A stretch of 11,586 bases of DNA from Gemmatimonadota bacterium. Lineage in GTDB: Bacteria > Gemmatimonadota > Gemmatimonadetes > Longimicrobiales > Gaopeijiaceae. Positions 1-6,108 of this stretch are shown here, one piece after another. Under the pieces are notes generated by a model that was given only the letters and a program-made list of their open reading frames with translations, searched no databases and was not told the DNA's origin. Each line of letters opens with the position of its first letter. Within the stretch, counting starts at the first letter, position 1. The position numbers were made by a program, and so were the translations under genes. The stretch spans positions 1-11,586 of the forward strand of contig PCCM01000130.1 of NCBI GenBank assembly GCA_002731735.1, given 5' to 3'.

Positions 1-98
1 AGGGGTGGCCCCCACCTGGCACGAGAGCCCATGATGCCTCACATTCCCCACCCAATTTTCCTGCAGCGATGAACTTGTCCGATGACGTGAGGTGTTCA

Positions 99-1277
99 AT
101 GAACGAGTCTTGCAAACGTGTTCCGGCTTCGGGAGTCCCCCTCCTACTCTTCCTGACGGTTGCGTGTGCGTTGCCGGCACTCTTCCCGGGAGATGCCCGG
201 GCCCAGCGCGGTAGGGAGGGCCCCCCTGAACAAGGAAGCGTGGAGCCGGTCAACCTTCTCCCCAACCCCTACGTGACCATACGAGACTTCGGGACGCTCC
301 CGGATGGACGAAGCTGGGGTTCGGTTAGCGCGGTCAACGTCGACATCGACGGCATCCACATCTGGGCGGGAGACCGGTGCGGGACCAACTCGTGTGCCAC
401 CTCCGACGTGGACCCCATCGTCAAGCTGGATCCCGACGGAAACGTGGTCCAGAGCTTTGGGGCCGGGGAGATCATTTGGCCGCACGGGATGGACGTGGAC
501 GCCGAGGGTAACGTTTGGATTGCAGACGCCCGCATTGCAAATGCCGGCGAGTTGCGGGCCAACCCCGACGCAGCAGGCAAAGGGAGCTCCGTGATCAAGT
601 TCAGCCCGGAAGGGGAGGTGCTCATGGTCCTGGGTACGCCCGGTGAGACCGGCGACCCGCCCACACACTTCACCGATCCCAACGACGTCTTGGTCGCGCC
701 GGACGGAAGCATCTTTGTGGGCGACACCCATGGAGCCCAGTTCCAGAGTTCACCGGGACCGGATTCGAAGAGCCGTATCTCCAAGTTCGCTCCTGACGGG
801 ACCTTCATCATGAGTTTCGGCCAATGGGGTTACGGGGATGGCGAGTTCCGCGCTCCGCACTCACTCGCGATGGACTCGCAGGGACGGCTGTTCGTGGCCG
901 ACCGGGGCAATCGGCGGATCCAGATCTTCGATCAGCAGGGGAATCACCTTGACACCTGGTATCAGTTCAGCCGGATCAGTGGGCTCTTCATCGACGACAA
1001 CGACGTGCTCTACGCGATCGATTCGGAGTCCGGCCCCAACTACAATCCCGGCTGGAGAAAGGGTCTTCGGATCGGTAGCGCCAGGACGGGAGAGGTCTGG
1101 TATTTCATCCCGGAGCACCCCTCGGCGCGAGCATCCGGCATGGGCGGCATTGGGTCGATGGGTGAAGGAGTGACCGCTGACGCCGAGGGCAACATCTACG
1201 CCGGTGAAGTAGGGCCGGTGCAGGGGATGTCGAAGTTCGTGCCGACCTGGGTTCCGTACGGTGGCATTGGCCGGTAG
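99..1277 (+). CDS. Exported NHL-repeat beta-propeller protein
   Basis: This encodes a 392-residue protein that I assign to the NHL-repeat / six-bladed beta-propeller group, related to the peptidyl-alpha-hydroxyglycine amidating lyase fold. Repeat cores of the form 'P-G/D-x-x-D-x-x-G-x-(I/V/L)-(Y/W/F)-(V/I)-(A/G)-D' are seen near residues 127-143 (WPHGMDVDAEGNVWIAD), 193-209, 252-268 (ending LFVADRGNRRIQIF) and 355-370. An ATG at 69 is in frame, but ATG 99 is preferred because GAGG lies 6 bases upstream, whereas 69 has no Shine-Dalgarno. From ATG 99 the protein opens with a typical signal peptide: basic K6-R7, a hydrophobic core at 13-29, and a likely signal-peptidase I site ARA|Q after residue 35. 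C23 is a poorer lipobox alternative. The ligand or enzymatic activity cannot be told, since such propellers can be binding scaffolds or lyases. It is a single gene, convergent with the phosphorus-uptake operon, with a strong terminator just downstream. Confidence 0.85.
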   Translation: MNESCKRVPASGVPLLLFLTVACALPALFPGDARAQRGREGPPEQGSVEPVNLLPNPYVTIRDFGTLPDGRSWGSVSAVNVDIDGIHIWAGDRCGTNSCATSDVDPIVKLDPDGNVVQSFGAGEIIWPHGMDVDAEGNVWIADARIANAGELRANPDAAGKGSSVIKFSPEGEVLMVLGTPGETGDPPTHFTDPNDVLVAPDGSIFVGDTHGAQFQSSPGPDSKSRISKFAPDGTFIMSFGQWGYGDGEFRAPHSLAMDSQGRLFVADRGNRRIQIFDQQGNHLDTWYQFSRISGLFIDDNDVLYAIDSESGPNYNPGWRKGLRIGSARTGEVWYFIPEHPSARASGMGGIGSMGEGVTADAEGNIYAGEVGPVQGMSKFVPTWVPYGGIGR

Positions 1278-1349
1278 CTCAGGTCCGACCCGGGCCCAGC
1301 GTAAGGCGACTCCCTGGGAAGACAAGTAGCGTACGGCAAGGCACAAAGC

Positions 1350-1408
1350 GAGGGCGCCGATGCCTCTGGCCAGTAACTGGCTCAGGCTTCGGTGCCCTCC
1401 TCCGTTTT
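1350..1408 (+). terminator. Long-stem intrinsic terminator, possibly bidirectional
   Basis: Two 16-base arms, 1350-1365 (GAGGGCGCCGATGCCT) and 1384-1399, pair with 14 Watson-Crick pairs, one G-U wobble (1356:1393) and one T-T mismatch (1361:1388). Inside them a second perfect 5-bp stem, GCCAG-TAA-CTGGC (1369-1381), closes a 3-base loop. A run of four Ts (1405-1408) follows the stem after CTCCG, which suits termination of the + strand NHL gene 72 bases after its stop. On the minus strand the same stem is followed by GCTTTG, so it may also stop the operon that ends at 1460. The pairing is directly visible; termination activity is inferred. Confidence 0.75.
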
Positions 1409-1459
1409 ACCCGGGTGCCCCTCACGGCGTTGGCGGGCTTCGAGGGCCGTGGGACGAGC

Positions 1460-2275
1460 TTAGCCCAGCGCTCGACGAATCCTTGCCGAAACCAACTCTG
1501 CGAAAACGACGGTCGCGAGGATAGCAAGAAGGATCACACTCACGCGCGACCACCTGAGGGCGTCGATGGAGGCCTGGAGGGCCATTCCGATCCCACCGGC
1601 GCCCACCAACCCCAGGATGGTCGCTTCGCGGATATTGATCTCCCAGCGGTAGATGCTCACGCCGGCCATGGACGGTAGGATCTGCGGCACGAGGCCAAAG
1701 GCCAGCGCCTGTGGGCGCCCCGCACCAGTGGTCTCCATTGCGGTCACCGGAAGCTCGGGAGCCTCTTCGATCGCCTCGTACACAAGCTTTCCAACGAATC
1801 CAACCGACCGAAACGCGATCGCCAGCACGCCGGCCGGTATGCCGGGGCCCAGGAGTACCACGAGCATGAGTGCCCAGATGATCGAGTTGACCGAGCGAGA
1901 CGTTACGAGCAGTAGGATCGCGATCGGCCGCACGTAGACCCGCGACGGAGTGGTGGTGGTGGCTGCCGCAAAGGCCAGAGGCAACGCGATGAGAACCCCC
2001 AGGGCCGTTCCCAGGGTGGCGATGTGGAGCGTGTCGAGAAGGGGACGGGCGATAGTAACTGCGTACGAGCCTTCCGGCGGGAACATCCTCATTCCCAGGT
2101 CGCGGAGCTGGACTCCCGCGTCCAGGACGAAGGACCAGGTCGTCTGAGCCGAGATGGCTGCCGCGGCGGCCACCAGGGCGGCGGTGAGCCCCAGGGCGCC
2201 GACGAATCGTAACCACTGCTGCCCGCTCGTGCGCCGGCGCCACTCCGGGGTCTCCCCCCGCTCCAGGACCGGCAT
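1460..2275 (-). CDS. phnE: PhnE-family ABC transporter permease (second copy)
   Basis: This is a 271-residue inner-membrane subunit of a binding-protein-dependent importer of the phosphonate/phosphite/phosphate (PhnE) family. Hydrophobic spans are visible near residues 24-44, 80-105, 115-140 and further on, as expected of a roughly six-span permease. The cytoplasmic EAA loop that docks the ATPase is present (YEAIEEAPELPVTAMETTGA, with G-x-VPQILP following). The segment with YRWEINIREATILGLVGAGG is the characteristic PhnE C-terminal signature. The start at 2275 is well supported: AGAGG lies 8 bases upstream, and the ATG overlaps the stop of the preceding permease gene as TGATG, so the two should be made in equal amounts by coupled translation. 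The likely role is as one half of a PhnE heterodimer. The substrate is not deducible from the permease. Confidence 0.9.
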   Translation of the reverse strand: MPVLERGETPEWRRRTSGQQWLRFVGALGLTAALVAAAAAISAQTTWSFVLDAGVQLRDLGMRMFPPEGSYAVTIARPLLDTLHIATLGTALGVLIALPLAFAAATTTTPSRVYVRPIAILLLVTSRSVNSIIWALMLVVLLGPGIPAGVLAIAFRSVGFVGKLVYEAIEEAPELPVTAMETTGAGRPQALAFGLVPQILPSMAGVSIYRWEINIREATILGLVGAGGIGMALQASIDALRWSRVSVILLAILATVVFAELVSARIRRALG

Positions 2276-3102
2276 CAGAGCAACCTCTGACGTAGGCGGC
2301 CGGAGACGACTTCCGCCCCAAAGACCATCCCGATGATCAGAATCAGAATCGCGGAGACCGACTCGAACTCATATCGACTGAACGCGGTCGTGAGTGTGGC
2401 CCCGATTCCTCCCGCTCCCACCAGGCCGATCACGGCAGACTCCCGGAAGTTGATGTCCAGCCGGTAGAGTGCGAGGCCCAGCACACGCGGCATGACTTGG
2501 GGAAGCACGCCGAACACGACACGAGACCCCCAGGATGCTCCTGCCGCGGTAAGCGCCTCGAGGGGAGCCGGATCGACCTCTTCCACTGCTTCGGCGAGCA
2601 GTTTTCCAAGGAAACCGACGCTACCAACCACCAGAGTCACCACACCAGCGAACGGACCGAACCCGAACATGGCCACGAACAGGATAGCCACGAGGATCTC
2701 GTGGAATGAGCGCGAAACGGCCAACACACCACGAGCGGCCGTGTAGACGGGCCCCGGGACCAGGTTGCGGGCTGCAGCCAGCCCGAGGGGTATCGAAAGC
2801 AGGAGAGCCACTGCCGTGGCCACTGCCGTCATCGCCAGGCTCTCGAGGAGGCCGGCGCGGATATCGGTCCATCGGGTGACGAAATCGGGCCGCAGCCACC
2901 CGGCGAAGAACGCACTGGCACGAGACAGCCCCTCCGCGATCCTGGCCGGGTCGATGTCCACGGTCACGAGAGCGAGGAGCCCATATAACGCGAGCCCACC
3001 TATGATGAGCCACCGGTGGGTGGCGCTTTCGATCATACGTGGAGGGCGCCACGGCCGGGCTGACTCAGTGACCAAGGATCTCGTCACCCCCCACAGCTTC
3101 AT
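2275..3102 (-). CDS. phnE: PhnE-family ABC transporter permease (first copy)
   Basis: This is a 275-residue (longest reading) membrane permease of the PhnE family and the partner of the downstream copy. The EAA loop reads AEAVEEVDPAPLEALTAAGA followed by VFGVLPQVMP. The family signature LYRLDINFRESAVIGLVGAGG lies near the C-terminus, ahead of a final membrane span. The start is uncertain. ATG at 3102 would overlap phnC by 38 bases and has only a weak GAG 9 bases upstream. ATG at 3036 (residue 23, MIESATHRW) lies 28 bases after the phnC stop but has no visible Shine-Dalgarno, and gives a 253-residue protein, closer to the usual PhnE length. The 22 residues in dispute are Arg-rich and end just before the first membrane span at about 'WLIIGGLALYGLLALVTV'. 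The protein is similar in architecture to the second copy but clearly diverged, which suggests a heterodimeric pore. Confidence 0.88.
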   Translation of the reverse strand: MKLWGVTRSLVTESARPWRPPRMIESATHRWLIIGGLALYGLLALVTVDIDPARIAEGLSRASAFFAGWLRPDFVTRWTDIRAGLLESLAMTAVATAVALLLSIPLGLAAARNLVPGPVYTAARGVLAVSRSFHEILVAILFVAMFGFGPFAGVVTLVVGSVGFLGKLLAEAVEEVDPAPLEALTAAGASWGSRVVFGVLPQVMPRVLGLALYRLDINFRESAVIGLVGAGGIGATLTTAFSRYEFESVSAILILIIGMVFGAEVVSGRLRQRLL

Positions 3103-3850
3103 CTCCGTACACTCGCTGCAGAACGGCGTCGTCCAGAGCGGACGCCGGACCGTCGAAGACCACCTGACCGTCCAGCAGCCCGACGATTCGAGGACAGAAT
3201 CGCCGCGCGAGTGGCACGTCGTGGAGGTTGATGAGTGCGGCGAGCCCCCGCTCCAAGCAGATCTCGGTGATCAGGCTCATGATCCGGACCGAGGTGGCCG
3301 GATCGAGGCTCGCGGTGGGTTCGTCTACCAGGAGCACGTCGGGATGCTGGATCAACGCCCGCGCGATCCCCACTCGCTGCTTCTCACCGCCGGATAGCTC
3401 GTCACAGCGCGAGTCTTCGAACCCGGTGAGGCCAACACGCTCGAGCAGGCCGAACGCTTCCTGTACGTCCTCAGGGTCGAAGCGACGGCGTACGCTCCGC
3501 CAGAATCCGGTACGACCCAGCGTGCCCGCAAGCACGTTCTCCATGACCGATAGCCGCCCGATCAGCGCGTGCTCCTGGAAGATCATGCCCAGCCGTCGAC
3601 GGGCTCCGCGAAGCTCCCTGGGTGGCAAGCCGGTAAGTTCGACCCCGTTGAGGAAAATCTGCCCGGATTCCGGCTCCACGAGTCTCTGGACCGCCCTGAG
3701 AAGGGTGCTCTTGCCCGCCCCGGACGCTCCTATCAGCCCGACGATCTCTTTTGGGTCGAGTGCGATCGACACGCCTGAAATCACTGATTCACCCCAGCCG
3801 TAACGAACGACCAGTTCCTGGATCCTCAGGGGGTGTTGCGCCTCGCTCAT
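3065..3850 (-). CDS. phnC: PhnC-family ABC transporter ATP-binding protein
   Basis: This is a 261-residue cytoplasmic ATPase that powers the importer. All nucleotide-binding elements are intact: Walker A GASGAGKST (41-49), Q-loop Gln 92 in MIFQEH, ABC signature LSGGEKQRVGIARAL (152-166), Walker B VLLVDEPTASLD (172-183) and the switch His 210 in INLHD. The short phrase 'NLHDVPLARRFCPRIVGL' and the ending 'VYGDE' are typical of PhnC. ATG 3850 is 30 bases after the phnD stop; the ribosome site upstream is weak (GAG in GTGAGCGGG), consistent with coupling to phnD translation. The neighbouring genes supply the binding protein and both permeases, so a full PhnCDE-type importer is encoded here. Assignment to the family is secure. 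Whether the substrate is phosphonate, phosphite, phosphate or a phosphate ester is not shown. Confidence 0.93.
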   Translation of the reverse strand: MSEAQHPLRIQELVVRYGWGESVISGVSIALDPKEIVGLIGASGAGKSTLLRAVQRLVEPESGQIFLNGVELTGLPPRELRGARRRLGMIFQEHALIGRLSVMENVLAGTLGRTGFWRSVRRRFDPEDVQEAFGLLERVGLTGFEDSRCDELSGGEKQRVGIARALIQHPDVLLVDEPTASLDPATSVRIMSLITEICLERGLAALINLHDVPLARRFCPRIVGLLDGQVVFDGPASALDDAVLQRVYGDEAVGGDEILGH

Positions 3851-3880
3851 GGTCGGTACCCGCTCACGGGGATTCCCAGC

Positions 3881-4834
3881 TCATCGACAGCGCCAACTCG
3901 TTCCCGATGCTACGTCGATCCGGCGAATGACCTCCCAGTGGCCCTCGTAGGATATGGGGATGAAACTGCTTTCCTCGAACTCAGCGTCGAGAGCACTCCC
4001 TTCCCAGTCGAACGTGTAGAACGCCTCGATGACGGCCTCGGCGAGATCCGAATCGAGCCGGTTCGACACGCCGTAGGCTGTGGTCGGGAAGGTTTCCGAA
4101 CGATAGAGGACTCGCAGGTCGTCGCGACTTCCGACCCCACGCGCCAGAACCTGGTCGATCACGACGTTCGCGACCGCGGCGGCGTCGTAGTCACGTTGGA
4201 GGACGCCGAGCACCGAGTTGTCGTGTCTTCCCGAGAACGCCGGCTCGAAGTCTTGATCCGCTACCAACCCGAACTCCGACTCGAGGAGGACGGAGGGAGC
4301 TTTGAAACCGCTGTTCGAGGTGGGGGACGTGAAGGCTAGAGTCCGGCCCCTGAGCTCAGGGACCGACTCGATTCCGCTCTCGCGATGAGTGAGGATCTCC
4401 ATCTCGTACCCGAAGGACCCGTCGGCCCGGGCCATCATCGTGGTGGGCACGAATCCGGCGCAGTTCACGGCCAGAGGGACACTCCCCGTGTTGAACCCCG
4501 CGATATGGAGTCGCCCGGCCCGCATGGCTTCGATCTGTGCCGAGTTCGACTGCACGGGGAAGAAGAGTACGTCCCTCGACACGGCCTTCTCGAGGTGGGC
4601 GAGAAATCCTGCCCAGACGCCCCTGAACTGGGCTGGATCTTCCACAGGCGTGTAGGCGAAGATCAACCGGTCGGGATCGAGAAGCATGCGTGGATCGCCG
4701 GGTGGGTCCGCCACGAGATCGCCATTCGCGTCGCAGTAGCGCTGGTCGAGGTCGCCGTGGGCACAGTCCTCGACGAGTGGACCCGCACAACCCACCAGGA
4801 GCGCCCCGAGCGCGAGATAGCCTGGGGCCCTCAT
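3881..4834 (-). CDS. phnD: PhnD-family substrate-binding lipoprotein
   Basis: This is a 317-residue extracytoplasmic binding protein of the phosphate/phosphite/phosphonate (PhnD) family. ATG 4834 is chosen because it starts a clear lipoprotein signal (hydrophobic 6-14, lipobox LVGC, Cys 16) and lies 4 bases after the stop of the upstream gene; AGGAAGG lies about 11 bases upstream. The longer frame back to 4957 overlaps that gene and reads as nonsense. Mature features are a Cys/Asp-rich leader at 22-48 with CDANGDLVADPP, then the fold core with FAYTPVEDP (59-67), QSNSAQIEAMRAGRLHIAGF (95-114), TGS (116-118) and the TSNSGFKAP loop (172-180). That loop occupies the place of the STSG anion-binding helix start of classical PhnD. 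The C-terminal 'FIPISYEGHWEVIRRI' is also family-like. The whole pattern resembles a distinct subfamily rather than E. coli PhnD, and the ligand is unknown. Confidence 0.88.
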   Translation of the reverse strand: MRAPGYLALGALLVGCAGPLVEDCAHGDLDQRYCDANGDLVADPPGDPRMLLDPDRLIFAYTPVEDPAQFRGVWAGFLAHLEKAVSRDVLFFPVQSNSAQIEAMRAGRLHIAGFNTGSVPLAVNCAGFVPTTMMARADGSFGYEMEILTHRESGIESVPELRGRTLAFTSPTSNSGFKAPSVLLESEFGLVADQDFEPAFSGRHDNSVLGVLQRDYDAAAVANVVIDQVLARGVGSRDDLRVLYRSETFPTTAYGVSNRLDSDLAEAVIEAFYTFDWEGSALDAEFEESSFIPISYEGHWEVIRRIDVASGTSWRCR

Positions 4835-4838
4835 GGGA

Positions 4839-5810
4839 TCAGGAGCCTTCCTCTGGAGGGGTCCTCGGGAACAGGTCGGGGTTGTTGGTGAAGAGTCCGT
4901 CCACCCCCAACTCGAACAGGAAGTGCGCCATCTCCTCAATGGCGCTCGCGGACCCATCCGGACCTCTCGCTGCGAACGTCCACGGGATTACGGTCAGGCC
5001 CGCCTCGTGGGCGAGATCGACCGCGTCCGGGTGCTCGAGCAAAAGGTTCCTGGTCGGGCCGATCCCGGTGGCGAACCCGCTGATCTCCGCGAGCCCTTCG
5101 GCCGTCAGCCATTCGTCGGCCGCCGGACCCGAGACGAGGAAGGTCAGCGGCAAATCTGAAGCCAGGTCGTGGCGGAGAATCTTCAGGCTTTCCGCACTGA
5201 ATGACTGGATCACGACCGGAGTAGACGGGTCGGCGTTCCTCCGATGGAGCCCGTACCGTTCGAGCTCGTCCAATAGGAGCTGCTCCATATTGTACCCGCG
5301 GTCGCCGTACACTTCCGGGGCTTTTGTCTCCGGGAAGATTCCGGCCTGGCCGCTCGCGAGCTCGATCACCTCCGAGAGCGTGGGAACCTGCACTCCTTCG
5401 AATCCTTCGCCGAACCAGGAGCCCGCGTCCAACTGCCTGATCTCCTCAAGCGTAAAGTCGTTCGCATACCACCGGCGAACGGTCTCGCCGCGTACCAACT
5501 CCTCGCGGAAGCGGTCCGGGAACACCTCCCGTGCGTTGGTCGTGCGATCGAGCGTGAGATCATGGAGAGCGATCAATACTCCGTCCTGAGTGAGTTGGAG
5601 GTCGGGCTCGATGAAGTCGGCACCCTGCTCGAGCGCCAGTTGGTACGCCGCCATGGTATGCTCCGGGGCGTAAGCTGACGCTCCTCGATGGGCGACCAGC
5701 AGGGCGCCCACCGACTCAGCGGACAGATCGGCCTGCTCCGTGGATTCCAGGGAGCAGCCCACGCATAGGGCCAGAGCCGCAAGAAGAACTGTACGAACGG
5801 GTCGTTTCAT
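4839..5810 (-). CDS. glpQ: GlpQ-type glycerophosphodiester phosphodiesterase lipoprotein
   Basis: This is a 323-residue enzyme of the glycerophosphodiester phosphodiesterase (GDPD) family, which hydrolyses glycerophosphodiesters to sn-glycerol 3-phosphate and an alcohol. The catalytic set is visible: His 41-Arg 42 in HRGASAYAPEHT, Glu 68 and Asp 70 in EPDLQLTQDG, and His 83 in LHD. The metal-site Glu of FPETKAP and the closing DGLFTNNPDLF are also present. The long insert with YANDFTLEEIRQLDAG is typical of periplasmic GlpQ-type rather than short cytoplasmic UgpQ-type enzymes. ATG 5810 is chosen because it begins a signal sequence (basic 2-6, hydrophobic 8-17) with Cys 19 in CVGC as probable lipidation site; Cys at -3 is unusual for a lipobox. 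Upstream in-frame codons to 6095 read as noncoding. It is the first gene of the operon, 4 bases from phnD, so its product and the importer are made together. Confidence 0.92.
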   Translation of the reverse strand: MKRPVRTVLLAALALCVGCSLESTEQADLSAESVGALLVAHRGASAYAPEHTMAAYQLALEQGADFIEPDLQLTQDGVLIALHDLTLDRTTNAREVFPDRFREELVRGETVRRWYANDFTLEEIRQLDAGSWFGEGFEGVQVPTLSEVIELASGQAGIFPETKAPEVYGDRGYNMEQLLLDELERYGLHRRNADPSTPVVIQSFSAESLKILRHDLASDLPLTFLVSGPAADEWLTAEGLAEISGFATGIGPTRNLLLEHPDAVDLAHEAGLTVIPWTFAARGPDGSASAIEEMAHFLFELGVDGLFTNNPDLFPRTPPEEGS

Positions 5811-6104
5811 CGTAGCCGGCTCTCTGTTGGGATGGCTATGAGGGTCCTTTCGGCTCAAGGTAGCCCTCCGATCAAAGCCCGTCGACAAGAAGATCTGCGC
5901 CATCGATGAAACGTGGTCTGGCCTTCGTGGGGTCGTCCGCTTGAAGGATCGCCCCGGGGCTACTGGGCTAGTCTTTACGTTACTGCGCAGTGGGACTGCC
6001 CTCCAGGAGCTTGTGACCCGGCCGGACTTGGGCGCATCTTGTGTGCCCTCGTCGGAAGGTAGACTCCAACCGATGCACACACCCCTCACACCCACCGAGG
6101 CCCT
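5811..6104. promoter_or_regulatory. Divergent control region with two 10-bp palindromes
   Basis: These 294 bases separate the start of the minus-strand operon (5810) from the + strand aminotransferase (6105) and must contain promoters for both. Two perfect 10-bp palindromes are present, GCCCCGGGGC (5951-5960) and ACTGCGCAGT (5982-5991). Their centres are 31 bp apart, about three helical turns. They could be operators, but palindromes of this length arise by chance fairly often in GC-rich DNA. A -10-like TAGACT (6060-6065) lies ahead of the aminotransferase. No convincing promoter was seen in the minus direction, and no Pho-box pair of CTGTCAT-like repeats. Confidence 0.4.
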
Positions 6105-6108
6105 GTGA
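6073..6108 (+). CDS. Possible 11-codon leader reading frame (MHTPLTPTEAL)
   Basis: An ATG at 6073 opens an 11-codon frame, MHTPLTPTEAL, whose TGA stop (6106-6108) overlaps the GTG start of the aminotransferase (6105-6107) in the arrangement GTGA. A -10-like TAGACT ends 7 bases before this ATG, so a transcript made from it would begin at or within a base or two of the ATG, and the frame would be read as leaderless mRNA. Such an arrangement would couple initiation of the enzyme to translation of the leader. There is no run of one amino acid that would suggest classical attenuation. A frame this short can easily occur by chance, so this is a tentative call. Confidence 0.25.
   Translation: MHTPLTPTEAL

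Larger units (their letters stand above)
1460..5810 (-). other. Five-gene operon: GDPD lipoprotein-phnD-phnC-phnE-phnE
   Basis: Five minus-strand genes run from 5810 to 1460 with junctions that indicate one transcript. The phosphodiesterase stop (4841-4839) is 4 bases before the phnD start (4834). phnD stop to phnC start leaves 30 bases. phnC and the first permease overlap by 38 bases if the longest start is used. The two permeases share the A of TGATG at 2275. The order enzyme, binding protein, ATPase, permease, permease matches a complete importer plus an extracytoplasmic enzyme that could feed it. No regulator gene is inside the unit. The promoter should lie in 5811-6104, but I could not identify a convincing sigma-70 pair there on the minus strand, nor a recognisable Pho box. 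Confidence 0.8.

Noticed and set aside
144..811. Long minus-strand open frames opposite the NHL-repeat gene
   Set aside because: They are shadows of a GC-rich coding region, with no family motif, signal or ribosome site, while the + strand frame has clear repeats.
1422..2321. A 299-codon minus-strand frame overlapping the second permease
   Set aside because: It is Arg/Gly/Pro-rich with no membrane segments, and the overlapping frame at 1460-2275 is an unmistakable PhnE permease.
4835..4957. Extended start of phnD at 4957
   Set aside because: It would overlap the phosphodiesterase by over 100 bases and give a Ser/Trp-rich leader; ATG 4834 gives a clean lipoprotein signal.
5811..6095. Extended start of the phosphodiesterase up to 6095
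   Set aside because: The added 95 residues read as noncoding and would bury the lipoprotein signal that begins at 5810.
5811..6104. Pho box upstream of the phosphorus-uptake operon
   Set aside because: No pair of CTGTCAT-like 7-base repeats with 4-base spacing was found on either strand. Phosphate control remains possible through a different site.
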